Positions 35,038 through 42,650 of a stretch of 43,688 nucleotides of DNA are shown in pieces. Below the pieces are notes generated by a model. The model saw only the letters and a program-made list of their open reading frames with translations, was not told where the DNA came from and did no database searches. The translations under genes and the position numbers were made by a program. Origin of the DNA: a virus. The number at the start of each line of letters is the position of its first letter. Position 1 is the stretch's first letter. The stretch covers positions 1 to 43,688 of IMG/VR virus record IMGVR_UViG_3300025889_000226. One strand, written 5' to 3'.

Positions 35038-36750
35038 TTACTGCCCTCTCGGTAATCGAGCATCTAATAATGCTCTACTGTTTTGTTGCTGAATACTTGG
35101 TTCCATACCACGCTGCTGAACGCTTGATAGAGGAGCACCTGCTCCTGCTGATGAGCGTTGTTGTGGTCGTGCTGGTGACCTTGGAGTTCTAATCCCCATA
35201 CCTTCTCCGCCGGGTTGTGAAGGTGGCATCATTGGAGGCATTGCTCCTTGACCACCGATAGGTTGAGAAACCGGAGGCATCATCGCTGCTTGACCGGGCA
35301 TCTGTTGGGGAGCAACCGCTTCACTACCTCCGGGTTGCTTGCGATATACAAATCGGATGTCTCGGTCACCTTCTTCTAACAGTTCAGGCTGATAGCCGAG
35401 CATTTGCATACGCTGAGCAAGGTTGACTTCCATTTCATCACGGCGTAGTCGAGTAATTTCATCTTCTTCCTCATTTGGATAAAGAGTCAATTTCCAATCA
35501 GTGACATCCATTTCTTTTAACATTCGAGGGAATAAATTGTCTGTGTAAACTTTTTGACCAAACTCAACAGCACGGTTAGTGACGAGAATTTGTAGACCTT
35601 CGTTATTCAAACCACCGGATTTACCATTGTCAATCATAAAGATACTGGAGACACCATAGAATGCTGCGATTCTATTTCGTATCTCGTCACGAACAGCAAT
35701 GTATTGCATCTCTTCAAGAGTGTCCATAAATTTGACCCAGTTAACTCCACCTCGACCCGATGAAGATTCAATTCCAACTTTAGGCACATAGTGAGGGTCA
35801 CGCTCCATTTTTTCATCGACAGATTTCCAAAACGACTTCATTGATTCAAGATTATCTGTTGTCACTGAAATGATACCTTTTGGAGTCCTACGCTTTTGAT
35901 AAGCAGTGTAAATGTAATTGTCCATAGCAGTAAGACTCATTGCTTGTCTCCACATTGTATTAACAGGACTTCGACCGTACAGTTTCGATGGATTGTATTT
36001 ACTGATATGAATAACTTCACCTTTTGTGAAGTATTGATTCTTACCGCTACCAGCCATATTGACATAATGAGCATCAACAAGACGAGAACCACATGTTTGA
36101 CACTTTGGCTCTTGACCCGGATATGCCACTTGGTCACGATGAATGCGACAGATTTTGTAGCGACCACCACGAACACCACGCTTGTCAGCGATAATTCTCA
36201 TGAAAATAGGGTCACCACGAATAATGTTTTTCACACGATAGAATGCAATCTCCCCACTTTCAGGGTCGACATAGTATTCTTTGATAAGAATAAGAAAAGC
36301 ATCATCAATGATATTGAGGTCATTTTCTATTTCACCAAGCACTTGCATGAATGTTTGCTCCATGGCGTTTTCTTCATTGAGTAGCCATTTAGGATAGATA
36401 ACTTGCTCAGGGTCAGGGTCACGCACAGCACCACCGCATGTTTTACATGATTCAACATCATGATGAAATTCCTCATCACATTCAGTACACTTTTTACGGA
36501 ATTTTTTCTCCCAATGATAACCACGACGAAAAATTTCTTGGCGAAGTTTAGATTGAACTGTGCGAAGAATTAGATTTTCTTGACTTACAGCGTAAAGTGC
36601 CGGTAGGGTAATCCCTTGTGCGAGAACAGGCTCTTGAATACCAGTTGTGTATAACGGCATTTGTGGTTCAGGTGTGGTCCTGCGACGGAAAGGACTTGCT
36701 AACGCTGATAGAAATCTACTGACTGGACCTTGTTGTTCTTCTGCCATCAT
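35038..36750 (-). CDS. Portal protein with two zinc-ribbon insertions
   Basis: 570 aa; ATG 36750 overlaps the preceding stop (ATGA) and has GGAGG 4 bases upstream. The core shows portal features: ITLPALYAVSQENLILRTVQ, a clip/stem region, the GKNQYFTKGEVIHISKYNPS wing segment, SPVNTMWRQAMSLTAMDNYI, and the crown-side RNRIAAFYGVSSIFM followed by the GLNNEGLQ motif. Two Cys insertions are unusual: Cys 88, 91, 102, 105, and Cys 201, His 204, Cys 217, 220. Residues 472-570 are Pro/Gln/Met/Gly-rich and likely disordered. The portal forms the dodecameric DNA gateway and docks the terminase. Located downstream of TerL; zinc sites may stabilise the wing. Confidence 0.88.
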   Translation of the reverse strand: MMAEEQQGPVSRFLSALASPFRRRTTPEPQMPLYTTGIQEPVLAQGITLPALYAVSQENLILRTVQSKLRQEIFRRGYHWEKKFRKKCTECDEEFHHDVESCKTCGGAVRDPDPEQVIYPKWLLNEENAMEQTFMQVLGEIENDLNIIDDAFLILIKEYYVDPESGEIAFYRVKNIIRGDPIFMRIIADKRGVRGGRYKICRIHRDQVAYPGQEPKCQTCGSRLVDAHYVNMAGSGKNQYFTKGEVIHISKYNPSKLYGRSPVNTMWRQAMSLTAMDNYIYTAYQKRRTPKGIISVTTDNLESMKSFWKSVDEKMERDPHYVPKVGIESSSGRGGVNWVKFMDTLEEMQYIAVRDEIRNRIAAFYGVSSIFMIDNGKSGGLNNEGLQILVTNRAVEFGQKVYTDNLFPRMLKEMDVTDWKLTLYPNEEEDEITRLRRDEMEVNLAQRMQMLGYQPELLEEGDRDIRFVYRKQPGGSEAVAPQQMPGQAAMMPPVSQPIGGQGAMPPMMPPSQPGGEGMGIRTPRSPARPQQRSSAGAGAPLSSVQQRGMEPSIQQQNSRALLDARLPRGQ

Positions 36751-37976
36751 AGACCCTCCGCATACTTTCCGATGGTATCTGCGTCAACGCCCCATGAGTT
36801 AAGAAGTTCGGAAGATTTCTTGGCATCATCTTCCCAATTTTTGAAACGAACTAACCGCTTTAACTCTTCTTTTCGCACAGGGTCCTTTTCTTCAATAAAG
36901 GACAATACAGCCTTCGCTTGTAGTCCTTTCATTTTAAGATGTGGTAAAACACCATTTAGGAATTTACGAAGGTCTGCCTTAGAATAAAATTGTAGGCGAT
37001 GTTGACTGCGAGTTGAATTTTTGTGAACCTTATTATCGAGAGATAAGACTCCACACTCCATTGTTTTGTAGAGGTCCTCACAATGTACTCTCCCTCTTTC
37101 CCCAGTAGCAATCATACCAGCACGAGGTTCACCTCTTTCTGTAATTGTAATGTAGCCGTCAGCATCGAGGAAGCCAGCACCGTAGGACCATACATCTTTC
37201 AAAACTAAACCTTCATTAGAAACACGAACATATGTGCCTCTTTCACTGCCCTTCATAATGTCATATTCCTCACCATATAGATTAAGTAAAGTGGAATACT
37301 TTCGAGATGTAAATGATTTTTGCATTATGCCTGCATCGTTTATGTTGCTTTGTAAATCAGATACATGCATGGGTCCGTTATTCAAAAGTTGCTGAGATGA
37401 GAACTCTAAGTATGCCTGCTCATGTTTAGTTAATTTGTCAGATTGAAACAAAGCAGTACGCCACATTTTACGAGCATCACTTCGGTCACGCATAGCAGAA
37501 GCCCATGCTTGTTGCTCTTCTTCACCCCAAACATCTTCATGTTCATCAAGCATTTTGAGTGTCACTTCTGCCTTATCCCATAATTGACAGGCTTTTTGTA
37601 ATGATATAGCACGAGCCTCACCGAATTGTCGAAGGTGTTTGAGAGAGCGGTCAGACAAACCTAATCCCTTAATGCAGTGCTCCATTCCATCAGACCAAGA
37701 CAAATTACGAATTGTCAACTCAGTCTCAAGGGCTTTGATAGTTCTAATATCCCCAATAAAATAATCTATATCACTTGAATCGTCTTTATTGTGCCTACGA
37801 GCCTTACGAAGTCTTTTTACTAATTCATCAGCAGTACAGTTCATTTTAGATTCAAACCAACCATCACCATTTGGAGCGAAGCGATAGGTCTTACGAATGG
37901 CTTCTACAGCCTCTTCTTGATAGGGGTAATCAGCCTTAATGACAAGGTCATCTTCGATAAGTGCAGACCCCCACAT
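36747..37976 (-). CDS. LAGLIDADG-motif protein with winged-helix-like region
   Basis: 409 aa; ATG 37976 follows GAGGTAG. Residues 265-274 read YGAGFLDADG, a clear LAGLIDADG-type motif with its acidic pair, and the following 90 residues have the expected pattern (YITITERGEP, HRLQFYSKADLRKFLNGVLP, KGLQAKAVLSFIE). One motif copy implies a homodimer if active. Residues 180-255 look like a winged helix (MHVSDLQSNI; SERGTYVRVSN). Residues 8-60 weakly resemble an N-terminal helicase-associated domain (YPYQEEAVEAIRKTYRF, GDGWFES). No intein splice blocks, so it is either a free-standing homing endonuclease or a domesticated DNA-binding protein. Coupled to portal translation by ATGA. Confidence 0.72.
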   Translation of the reverse strand: MWGSALIEDDLVIKADYPYQEEAVEAIRKTYRFAPNGDGWFESKMNCTADELVKRLRKARRHNKDDSSDIDYFIGDIRTIKALETELTIRNLSWSDGMEHCIKGLGLSDRSLKHLRQFGEARAISLQKACQLWDKAEVTLKMLDEHEDVWGEEEQQAWASAMRDRSDARKMWRTALFQSDKLTKHEQAYLEFSSQQLLNNGPMHVSDLQSNINDAGIMQKSFTSRKYSTLLNLYGEEYDIMKGSERGTYVRVSNEGLVLKDVWSYGAGFLDADGYITITERGEPRAGMIATGERGRVHCEDLYKTMECGVLSLDNKVHKNSTRSQHRLQFYSKADLRKFLNGVLPHLKMKGLQAKAVLSFIEEKDPVRKEELKRLVRFKNWEDDAKKSSELLNSWGVDADTIGKYAEGL

Positions 37977-38009
37977 AATTCTACCTCACAAGATACCTCT
38001 ATTTAACAC

Positions 38010-38411
38010 TCAATGCCCCGTCTGTTGTTGATGTTGACTTAATGCCATATAATTGGGAAACAAATTTCCACAAGTATAGCATTGCTCCAAACGACCGAAT
38101 TTGTGCATATCTTCTTTTACAATAGTAGGTTTACCACCAACACCCTGCTTCTTGGCTCGCTTGCGTTTTGTAGCAGCACGCTTTTGACCTTCACTCATTG
38201 AACCACTGGTTTTCGGAGTCTTATCGCTTACCTTAACAGATGGGCGACACTTAGGGTAGCCTTTGCTGGAAGTCTTGGCTTTCGACCTACCACACGGTGG
38301 ATGTTTTCCAGTTTTCGGGTCTTTACGAGATACATCAACCCACTTTTCCTTAAACCAACGATTTAGGTTTTTGACAATAAGAACATCATGACAAGTACAT
38401 CGGTCACTCAT
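38010..38411 (-). CDS. Basic protein with C-terminal C2H2 zinc finger
   Basis: 133 aa; ATG 38411 overlaps the previous stop (ATGA). Residues 23-58 carry KWVDVSR, then CGRSKAK and YPKCRPS, a block I recall in small proteins of uncultured marine phages and some cyanophages. The middle is strongly basic (KRAATKRKRAKKQ). The end is a textbook C2H2 finger: Cys111, Cys114, His127, His133 (C-x2-C-x12-H-x5-H) with Phe118 and Leu124 at core positions. DNA or RNA binding is likely. C2H2 fingers are frequent in archaeal viruses and rare in bacterial phages. Function in packaging or regulation is not known. Confidence 0.75.
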   Translation of the reverse strand: MSDRCTCHDVLIVKNLNRWFKEKWVDVSRKDPKTGKHPPCGRSKAKTSSKGYPKCRPSVKVSDKTPKTSGSMSEGQKRAATKRKRAKKQGVGGKPTIVKEDMHKFGRLEQCYTCGNLFPNYMALSQHQQQTGH

Positions 38412-38566
38412 TTAACCTTCACCTTCCGAGTTTTTTGCTTGTCAATAAGTGCATAACATGGGCACTTAGGTGCTTTCGCTGAACATTGCATGACCCCTTT
38501 GAGCATACAGACACAAGGAGTTTTCTTTGTACCTCCACAACAACAAGAGTCACGCTTTAGTTTCAT
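38408..38566 (-). CDS. 52-aa cysteine-rich mini-protein
   Basis: Frame read directly: ATG 38566, TGA at 38408, overlapping both neighbours by ATGA. The protein starts MKLKRDSCCCGGTKKTPCVC and has eight cysteines in 52 residues (8, 9, 10, 18, 20, 28, 35, 37), then a basic tail KTRKVKVK. The pattern suggests one or two metal sites, or a disulfide-poor zinc knuckle. Overlaps on both sides, as used elsewhere in this genome, argue that it is real. Too short for most gene callers. Confidence 0.65.
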   Translation of the reverse strand: MKLKRDSCCCGGTKKTPCVCMLKGVMQCSAKAPKCPCYALIDKQKTRKVKVK

Positions 38567-38733
38567 TTCTTCTTCCCCTTTTTCCCTCGAAACTTACCCT
38601 TACAGTATTGAACAGCCCAACCGTTAGCATAGGCTGACGGATAAACTTTGAATTTACGCTTGGCTGCTGCTTTACCTTCGGGACATAATTTCTTACGAAG
38701 GTCATCAAAACAGATGTCAAACGGGTCACTCAT
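38563..38733 (-). CDS. 56-aa basic mini-protein
   Basis: Frame read directly from ATG 38733 to TGA 38563, 4 bases after the 401-aa gene and overlapping the next start by ATGA. The core RKFKVYPSAYANGWAVQYCK followed by GKFRGKKGKKK is a motif I recall in small proteins of marine viruses next to KWVDVSR-type proteins. Two to three cysteines, strongly basic end. Likely nucleic-acid associated; function unknown. Confidence 0.7.
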   Translation of the reverse strand: MSDPFDICFDDLRKKLCPEGKAAAKRKFKVYPSAYANGWAVQYCKGKFRGKKGKKK

Positions 38734-38737
38734 ATTT

Positions 38738-39943
38738 TCACCACTTTACTTTGTTAGCCCAATATGCTGCACTCATCGGTCCACGAGCGATATTCTTTGC
38801 GTGTCTTGCTTTGAATGATTTTTGCTTTTTTGCCCTCTTACCAGTAGGATTACTTTCAGTGACAGTCTTAGCACCTTTTTGTCCAAAGCGAATTGTCTTT
38901 ACTTTACCACCTGAACGAGCCACTACGATATGTGACTTCTTAGGATGATTAGGTGTACGCTTTGGTTTGTTGAATCCACTTACACCAGCACGAGCGAGAC
39001 GAGGGTCACGCTTTTTGGCTTTCACTACATCCCATGCTATTTCCATAGGACTGCCACGCTGAACCATGTCTTGGTCAGCGAAGAACTGAGTAGGGTCCTC
39101 TTCACGAAGTTGTGCAAGAGCATCTTGACCTTGAGCAGTCAAAGCATCAGCACGATTCTTTTGACGCTGCATTTGTGACATAATTCTCATAAATTCACGG
39201 CGTTGTTCAGGGTCGTAAAAATTAGGATTCTGTTTCATATCTTGATAATCCGCTCCTGCTTTACCTTCACCGTACAAAAATCGAGCAAACGCTTCTTGGT
39301 CCTCTTCGTCATCACCAAGCACACGAGAAGCATCCATACCAAGACGATTGATAGTAGCCTCTCGAAGTGCAGGTCCTCTTTGCATTTGTGAAGCAACATC
39401 AGCAAAACGACGAGCCTGTCCTGACTCTCCTGCTTCACGCATACGCTGTGATTCTTGCATGAGTTCCTCAGGACTGGCTTTTGCTACATCAAAACTGGCA
39501 TTCTTCATTTGACTGAAAATATTAGCGTAAAAGTCCTCTTCTTCGGTAGGCTCTTTTTCTTGCTCTTTTAGTCTCTCCATCATCGGCTTACCCTCCATAA
39601 ACTGATTTACATCCTTTAACGATGTAGGTCTACTCATACCTCCTGACTGCACATCGTCTTGAAGATTAATCTCAGGTGGCTCTTCCTCAGGAACATAATT
39701 TGGGTCGTTAAGGTCACCTTGTTGATAGCGAACTTGGTTCTTAGCAGCATTCCCTGCTAACATTCGAGCGTATTTGTTAGGTAATGGTTTTTTTGTACCT
39801 CTTACATTTTCACTACTCAGCCTATCCATTTTCTCTTTTGTATCAGGGTCAGCCTCTTTTTCAGGGTTTTTCATGTGGGGCTTTGCCACTGAAATGACCA
39901 ACACCATACCTTTACCTTTCTTTCCAACTTTTTCTTCTTTCAT
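38738..39943 (-). CDS. 401-aa accessory protein with conserved basic C-terminal domain
   Basis: Start at ATG 39943, which overlaps the terminase stop by ATGA; an in-frame ATG at 39955 would overlap it by 16 bases. Most of the protein is Glu/Gln/Arg-rich helix (residues 60-310, e.g. RMREAGESGQARRFADVASQ) and likely extended or coiled. The last 70 residues are basic: SHIVVARSGGKVKTIRFGQK, then KSFKARHAKNIARGPMSAAY and WANKVKW. I recall this end as a stand-alone small protein of marine viruses. It may be a DNA-packaging or head-associated factor. Role not known. Confidence 0.65.
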   Translation of the reverse strand: MKEEKVGKKGKGMVLVISVAKPHMKNPEKEADPDTKEKMDRLSSENVRGTKKPLPNKYARMLAGNAAKNQVRYQQGDLNDPNYVPEEEPPEINLQDDVQSGGMSRPTSLKDVNQFMEGKPMMERLKEQEKEPTEEEDFYANIFSQMKNASFDVAKASPEELMQESQRMREAGESGQARRFADVASQMQRGPALREATINRLGMDASRVLGDDEEDQEAFARFLYGEGKAGADYQDMKQNPNFYDPEQRREFMRIMSQMQRQKNRADALTAQGQDALAQLREEDPTQFFADQDMVQRGSPMEIAWDVVKAKKRDPRLARAGVSGFNKPKRTPNHPKKSHIVVARSGGKVKTIRFGQKGAKTVTESNPTGKRAKKQKSFKARHAKNIARGPMSAAYWANKVKW

Positions 39944-41424
39944 GGTATCATCCATCCATCTTTCTTTCTTGGTTTACCCGTTATCCACTCGTCAAATCCG
40001 GGCATGAAGTCATCCAACATAACAACACTGCCTCTAAACTCCTTTGTAGCCCAATTAGCAAGGGCAAGGCTCATGGCAAGGTCATCGTGAACTCCGACGC
40101 TTTCGAGTCGCCCATTTTTTTGCATACCGAATCGGGTCAACTCTTCTTCTAATTTGTGAGTAAAACGCTTTGAGCGTTCATCTCCATATGGCGTTTTTAT
40201 TTGACCCTGCTCAAACGCCATGAGCAGTGACATGAATAAACTCTCTTTACGAGTTCTTGTCGTCATAAATGTACGAATAGGAATATCCTGACGAATATCT
40301 TGAAGTTCCATAGCAAACATACGCTGAAAGTTGTTGCCTTCAAGTTCGATAAGGTCAGGTTGGAATTTATTATTGAGAAGAATAATTTGACGCTTCTGTG
40401 CTGCTGAACCCATACCCTGCTCGTGTACGATACCTACAATTTGTTTCACATCTTCATCAGGTAGTGTTCGTAGAACAGTCATAGCAGTATAGTCAGCGTT
40501 CTTATCAGATGCTATTGCAGTGTCCCAACCAATGAAATGATGACCAAGAACACCGACACGGTCGCCGTTTTCATCATACTCAGAATCTGCTACATCAAGG
40601 ATTTTCAAATCGTGGTCACGAGCCTTTTCAAGCAAAGCCATCGGAAACATACTCGCTACATCGTGAATCGGCTCACACAAATATTCACGAGTAAACTGAA
40701 TAGCAGGCATCGACATGCGTCGCTGTTCAAGTGCTTCAAGACTCCAACGCTCAGCCCAAAGCGGTTCACCTTCTCTATTAATCGCAGGGTATGTTTCAAC
40801 TACGAATGTTTCAGTCTTTTCTAACTGAGCGTATAGGTCATTATAACTGAACGGAGTTCCAACCATCATGAGACGACCACTGTGGTGAAGAACTGGAAGC
40901 AATACACCATAAAACCAGTCAGCAGCACGCTGTAATTCACTTCCAGTTGTACCCCATAGAATATCGTCACATAGTACAACATCGGGGTGGAATCCACGAG
41001 TACCTCCACCGACAGACTTCGCCATGATACGACTACCGTTGGTAAACTCGAAGTATGTCTTTCGCCATGGTTTACCAGTTGGTTTAAGGTCTTTCAAACA
41101 AGGAGCACGCTCGATATTACCACGAATGAATCTCATGTGTTCAAGAGTCTGCTCAAGAGAGTGTGAAAATATCATGATGTGAGTGCCGGGATTGAAGGCT
41201 GCAATCCACAAAGCGTAGGACATAAAGAATACAGACTTACCGTGGTCACGAGACGCTTTCACGCAGTAGTATCGGTTTTCATTCAATCCTTTATCCCACG
41301 AACCATGGTGATTAGCATAATCAAATTCTAACACGGTTTCAAAGAAATATTTGAATGAGCGAGCAGACATTTTCTTGTCCATTTCAATGACAAGTTCTTG
41401 CATTTCAGCAGATTTCTCATTCAT
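39940..41424 (-). CDS. terL: Large terminase subunit
   Basis: 494 aa; ATG 41424 overlaps the previous stop (ATGA). ATPase domain: Walker A-like KASRDHGKS (56-64), Walker B VVLCDD (149-154, with Asp154 where Glu is usual), and VGTPFSYND as the coupling motif (188-196). Nuclease domain of RNase H fold: GWDTA with Asp301, LEGNN with Glu362, and HDDLAMSLALA with Asp447/448. The protein drives DNA translocation into the prohead and cuts concatemers. Length is normal for the family. Upstream genes may include the small subunit. Confidence 0.95.
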   Translation of the reverse strand: MNEKSAEMQELVIEMDKKMSARSFKYFFETVLEFDYANHHGSWDKGLNENRYYCVKASRDHGKSVFFMSYALWIAAFNPGTHIMIFSHSLEQTLEHMRFIRGNIERAPCLKDLKPTGKPWRKTYFEFTNGSRIMAKSVGGGTRGFHPDVVLCDDILWGTTGSELQRAADWFYGVLLPVLHHSGRLMMVGTPFSYNDLYAQLEKTETFVVETYPAINREGEPLWAERWSLEALEQRRMSMPAIQFTREYLCEPIHDVASMFPMALLEKARDHDLKILDVADSEYDENGDRVGVLGHHFIGWDTAIASDKNADYTAMTVLRTLPDEDVKQIVGIVHEQGMGSAAQKRQIILLNNKFQPDLIELEGNNFQRMFAMELQDIRQDIPIRTFMTTRTRKESLFMSLLMAFEQGQIKTPYGDERSKRFTHKLEEELTRFGMQKNGRLESVGVHDDLAMSLALANWATKEFRGSVVMLDDFMPGFDEWITGKPRKKDGWMIP

Positions 41425-42650
41425 GACTGGTCACCTGCCATATTTTGGTCAGTGGATGATTGTTTCTTTCCACTATACTGGGCTGCTAATTCAGCACCTT
41501 GCTTAGTTGCATCAACGCCACCTTGTGGTGTGGCTCCAAAAGCAGCAGCCTGTTCAGCAGGGTCAGTAGTAATAGTTTGTTGAGTAGTTGGAGGCGTAGG
41601 CGACGCTGTTAGAGGTGCTGCTGGTCCCATACCCGGTAATGTCCTTTGACCTTGACCACCGGGCACTGTACTCATTGGAGGAGTAAACAACATTTGGGTA
41701 TCAAGAGACACAGCAGGATTGAAAGTTCGATGCTGTCTTTGCTTTTGCTCTCCTCGGACTTGGACTAATTCTCTATGTCGTTGTGGTAAGTCTTGAGGTC
41801 GATTGTACTGAAACATTCCTTCAAGAACTTTTTTTCTCGCATCCAATTGTTCAGGCGTAGCACCTCTAAAATCTTTCATAGCCCTTGTTCGACTAAATGG
41901 TTGTACTGCCACTGGAGGAGGTGAAGCGGTAGGCTGAGCAACTGCTACTGGGGTTCTTCGCATAGAAGATAAGGCTTGACCTGCTCTTTGCCTCATTTGA
42001 CCTGCTTTTTCTCTCATACCTGCATAATCTTGCTCACCTAAGCGAGAGCCTGCATATCCTCCTATTGCTTGAGCCGTAGGTGATGTTGTTTGATATGTAC
42101 CCATAGCACGAATGCCTGCTGAGCCTAATCCTGCTTCCAATCCTTGACCTGATGCTCCCGCTTGCTCAAGTGCAGTCAAAGCAGATAATCCGGCAAGAGC
42201 ACCTGAAAGACCAGCCCCTAATCTTCGACCTAACACACCTACTCTTCCTGCTCTTTCAGCACGAGTCTGTATTGCTTGTTGCTGTGGGTCTGTAAGAGGA
42301 TGTTTTCGCCCTGCCCTATCTAATAAGCGTTTAGCACTTTCTCCACCATAACGCTCTTGTTGACTACGGTATTCACCAGCCTTTGCTTCTCTTTCAAGAG
42401 TTGCTTTTTGTCGTTGTAATTCCGCTTTCGCATCAGTATCTGCGATTTCAGCAGGAGAAATCATTTCACTCAATTGTTGTTGAGCCTCAGCAGCCCTTGC
42501 TCTCGCAGCATCTACTGCAATTGGGTCCCTTTGAGTTGGTGTAGTCATTGGGAGTTGCTTTTCTTTCTTCTTAGAAGTTAGTGGAATCTGAGCACCTTCT
42601 CCTACTGGTGCATAGAACTCAACAGACTTTCGCACGAGGACTTTACCCAT
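41421..42650 (-). CDS. Ala/Gln/Pro-rich protein upstream of terminase
   Basis: 409 aa; ATG 42650 shares a base with the previous stop (TGATG) and follows GGGGGG; a TTG at 42653 is less likely. Residues 45-135 are a charged helix (AVDAARARAAEAQQQL). Residues about 137-205 are Gly/Ala/Leu-rich (RRLGAGLSGALAGLSALTAL), possibly an amphipathic or membrane-active stretch. The last 180 residues are Pro/Gln/Thr-rich and probably disordered. No family recognised. Could be a packaging cofactor or an ejected virion protein. Confidence 0.6.
   Translation of the reverse strand: MGKVLVRKSVEFYAPVGEGAQIPLTSKKKEKQLPMTTPTQRDPIAVDAARARAAEAQQQLSEMISPAEIADTDAKAELQRQKATLEREAKAGEYRSQQERYGGESAKRLLDRAGRKHPLTDPQQQAIQTRAERAGRVGVLGRRLGAGLSGALAGLSALTALEQAGASGQGLEAGLGSAGIRAMGTYQTTSPTAQAIGGYAGSRLGEQDYAGMREKAGQMRQRAGQALSSMRRTPVAVAQPTASPPPVAVQPFSRTRAMKDFRGATPEQLDARKKVLEGMFQYNRPQDLPQRHRELVQVRGEQKQRQHRTFNPAVSLDTQMLFTPPMSTVPGGQGQRTLPGMGPAAPLTASPTPPTTQQTITTDPAEQAAAFGATPQGGVDATKQGAELAAQYSGKKQSSTDQNMAGDQS

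Noticed and set aside
36747-37976. Intein carrying the LAGLIDADG domain
   Set aside because: No splice-junction motifs and no recognisable host protein split around the domain.
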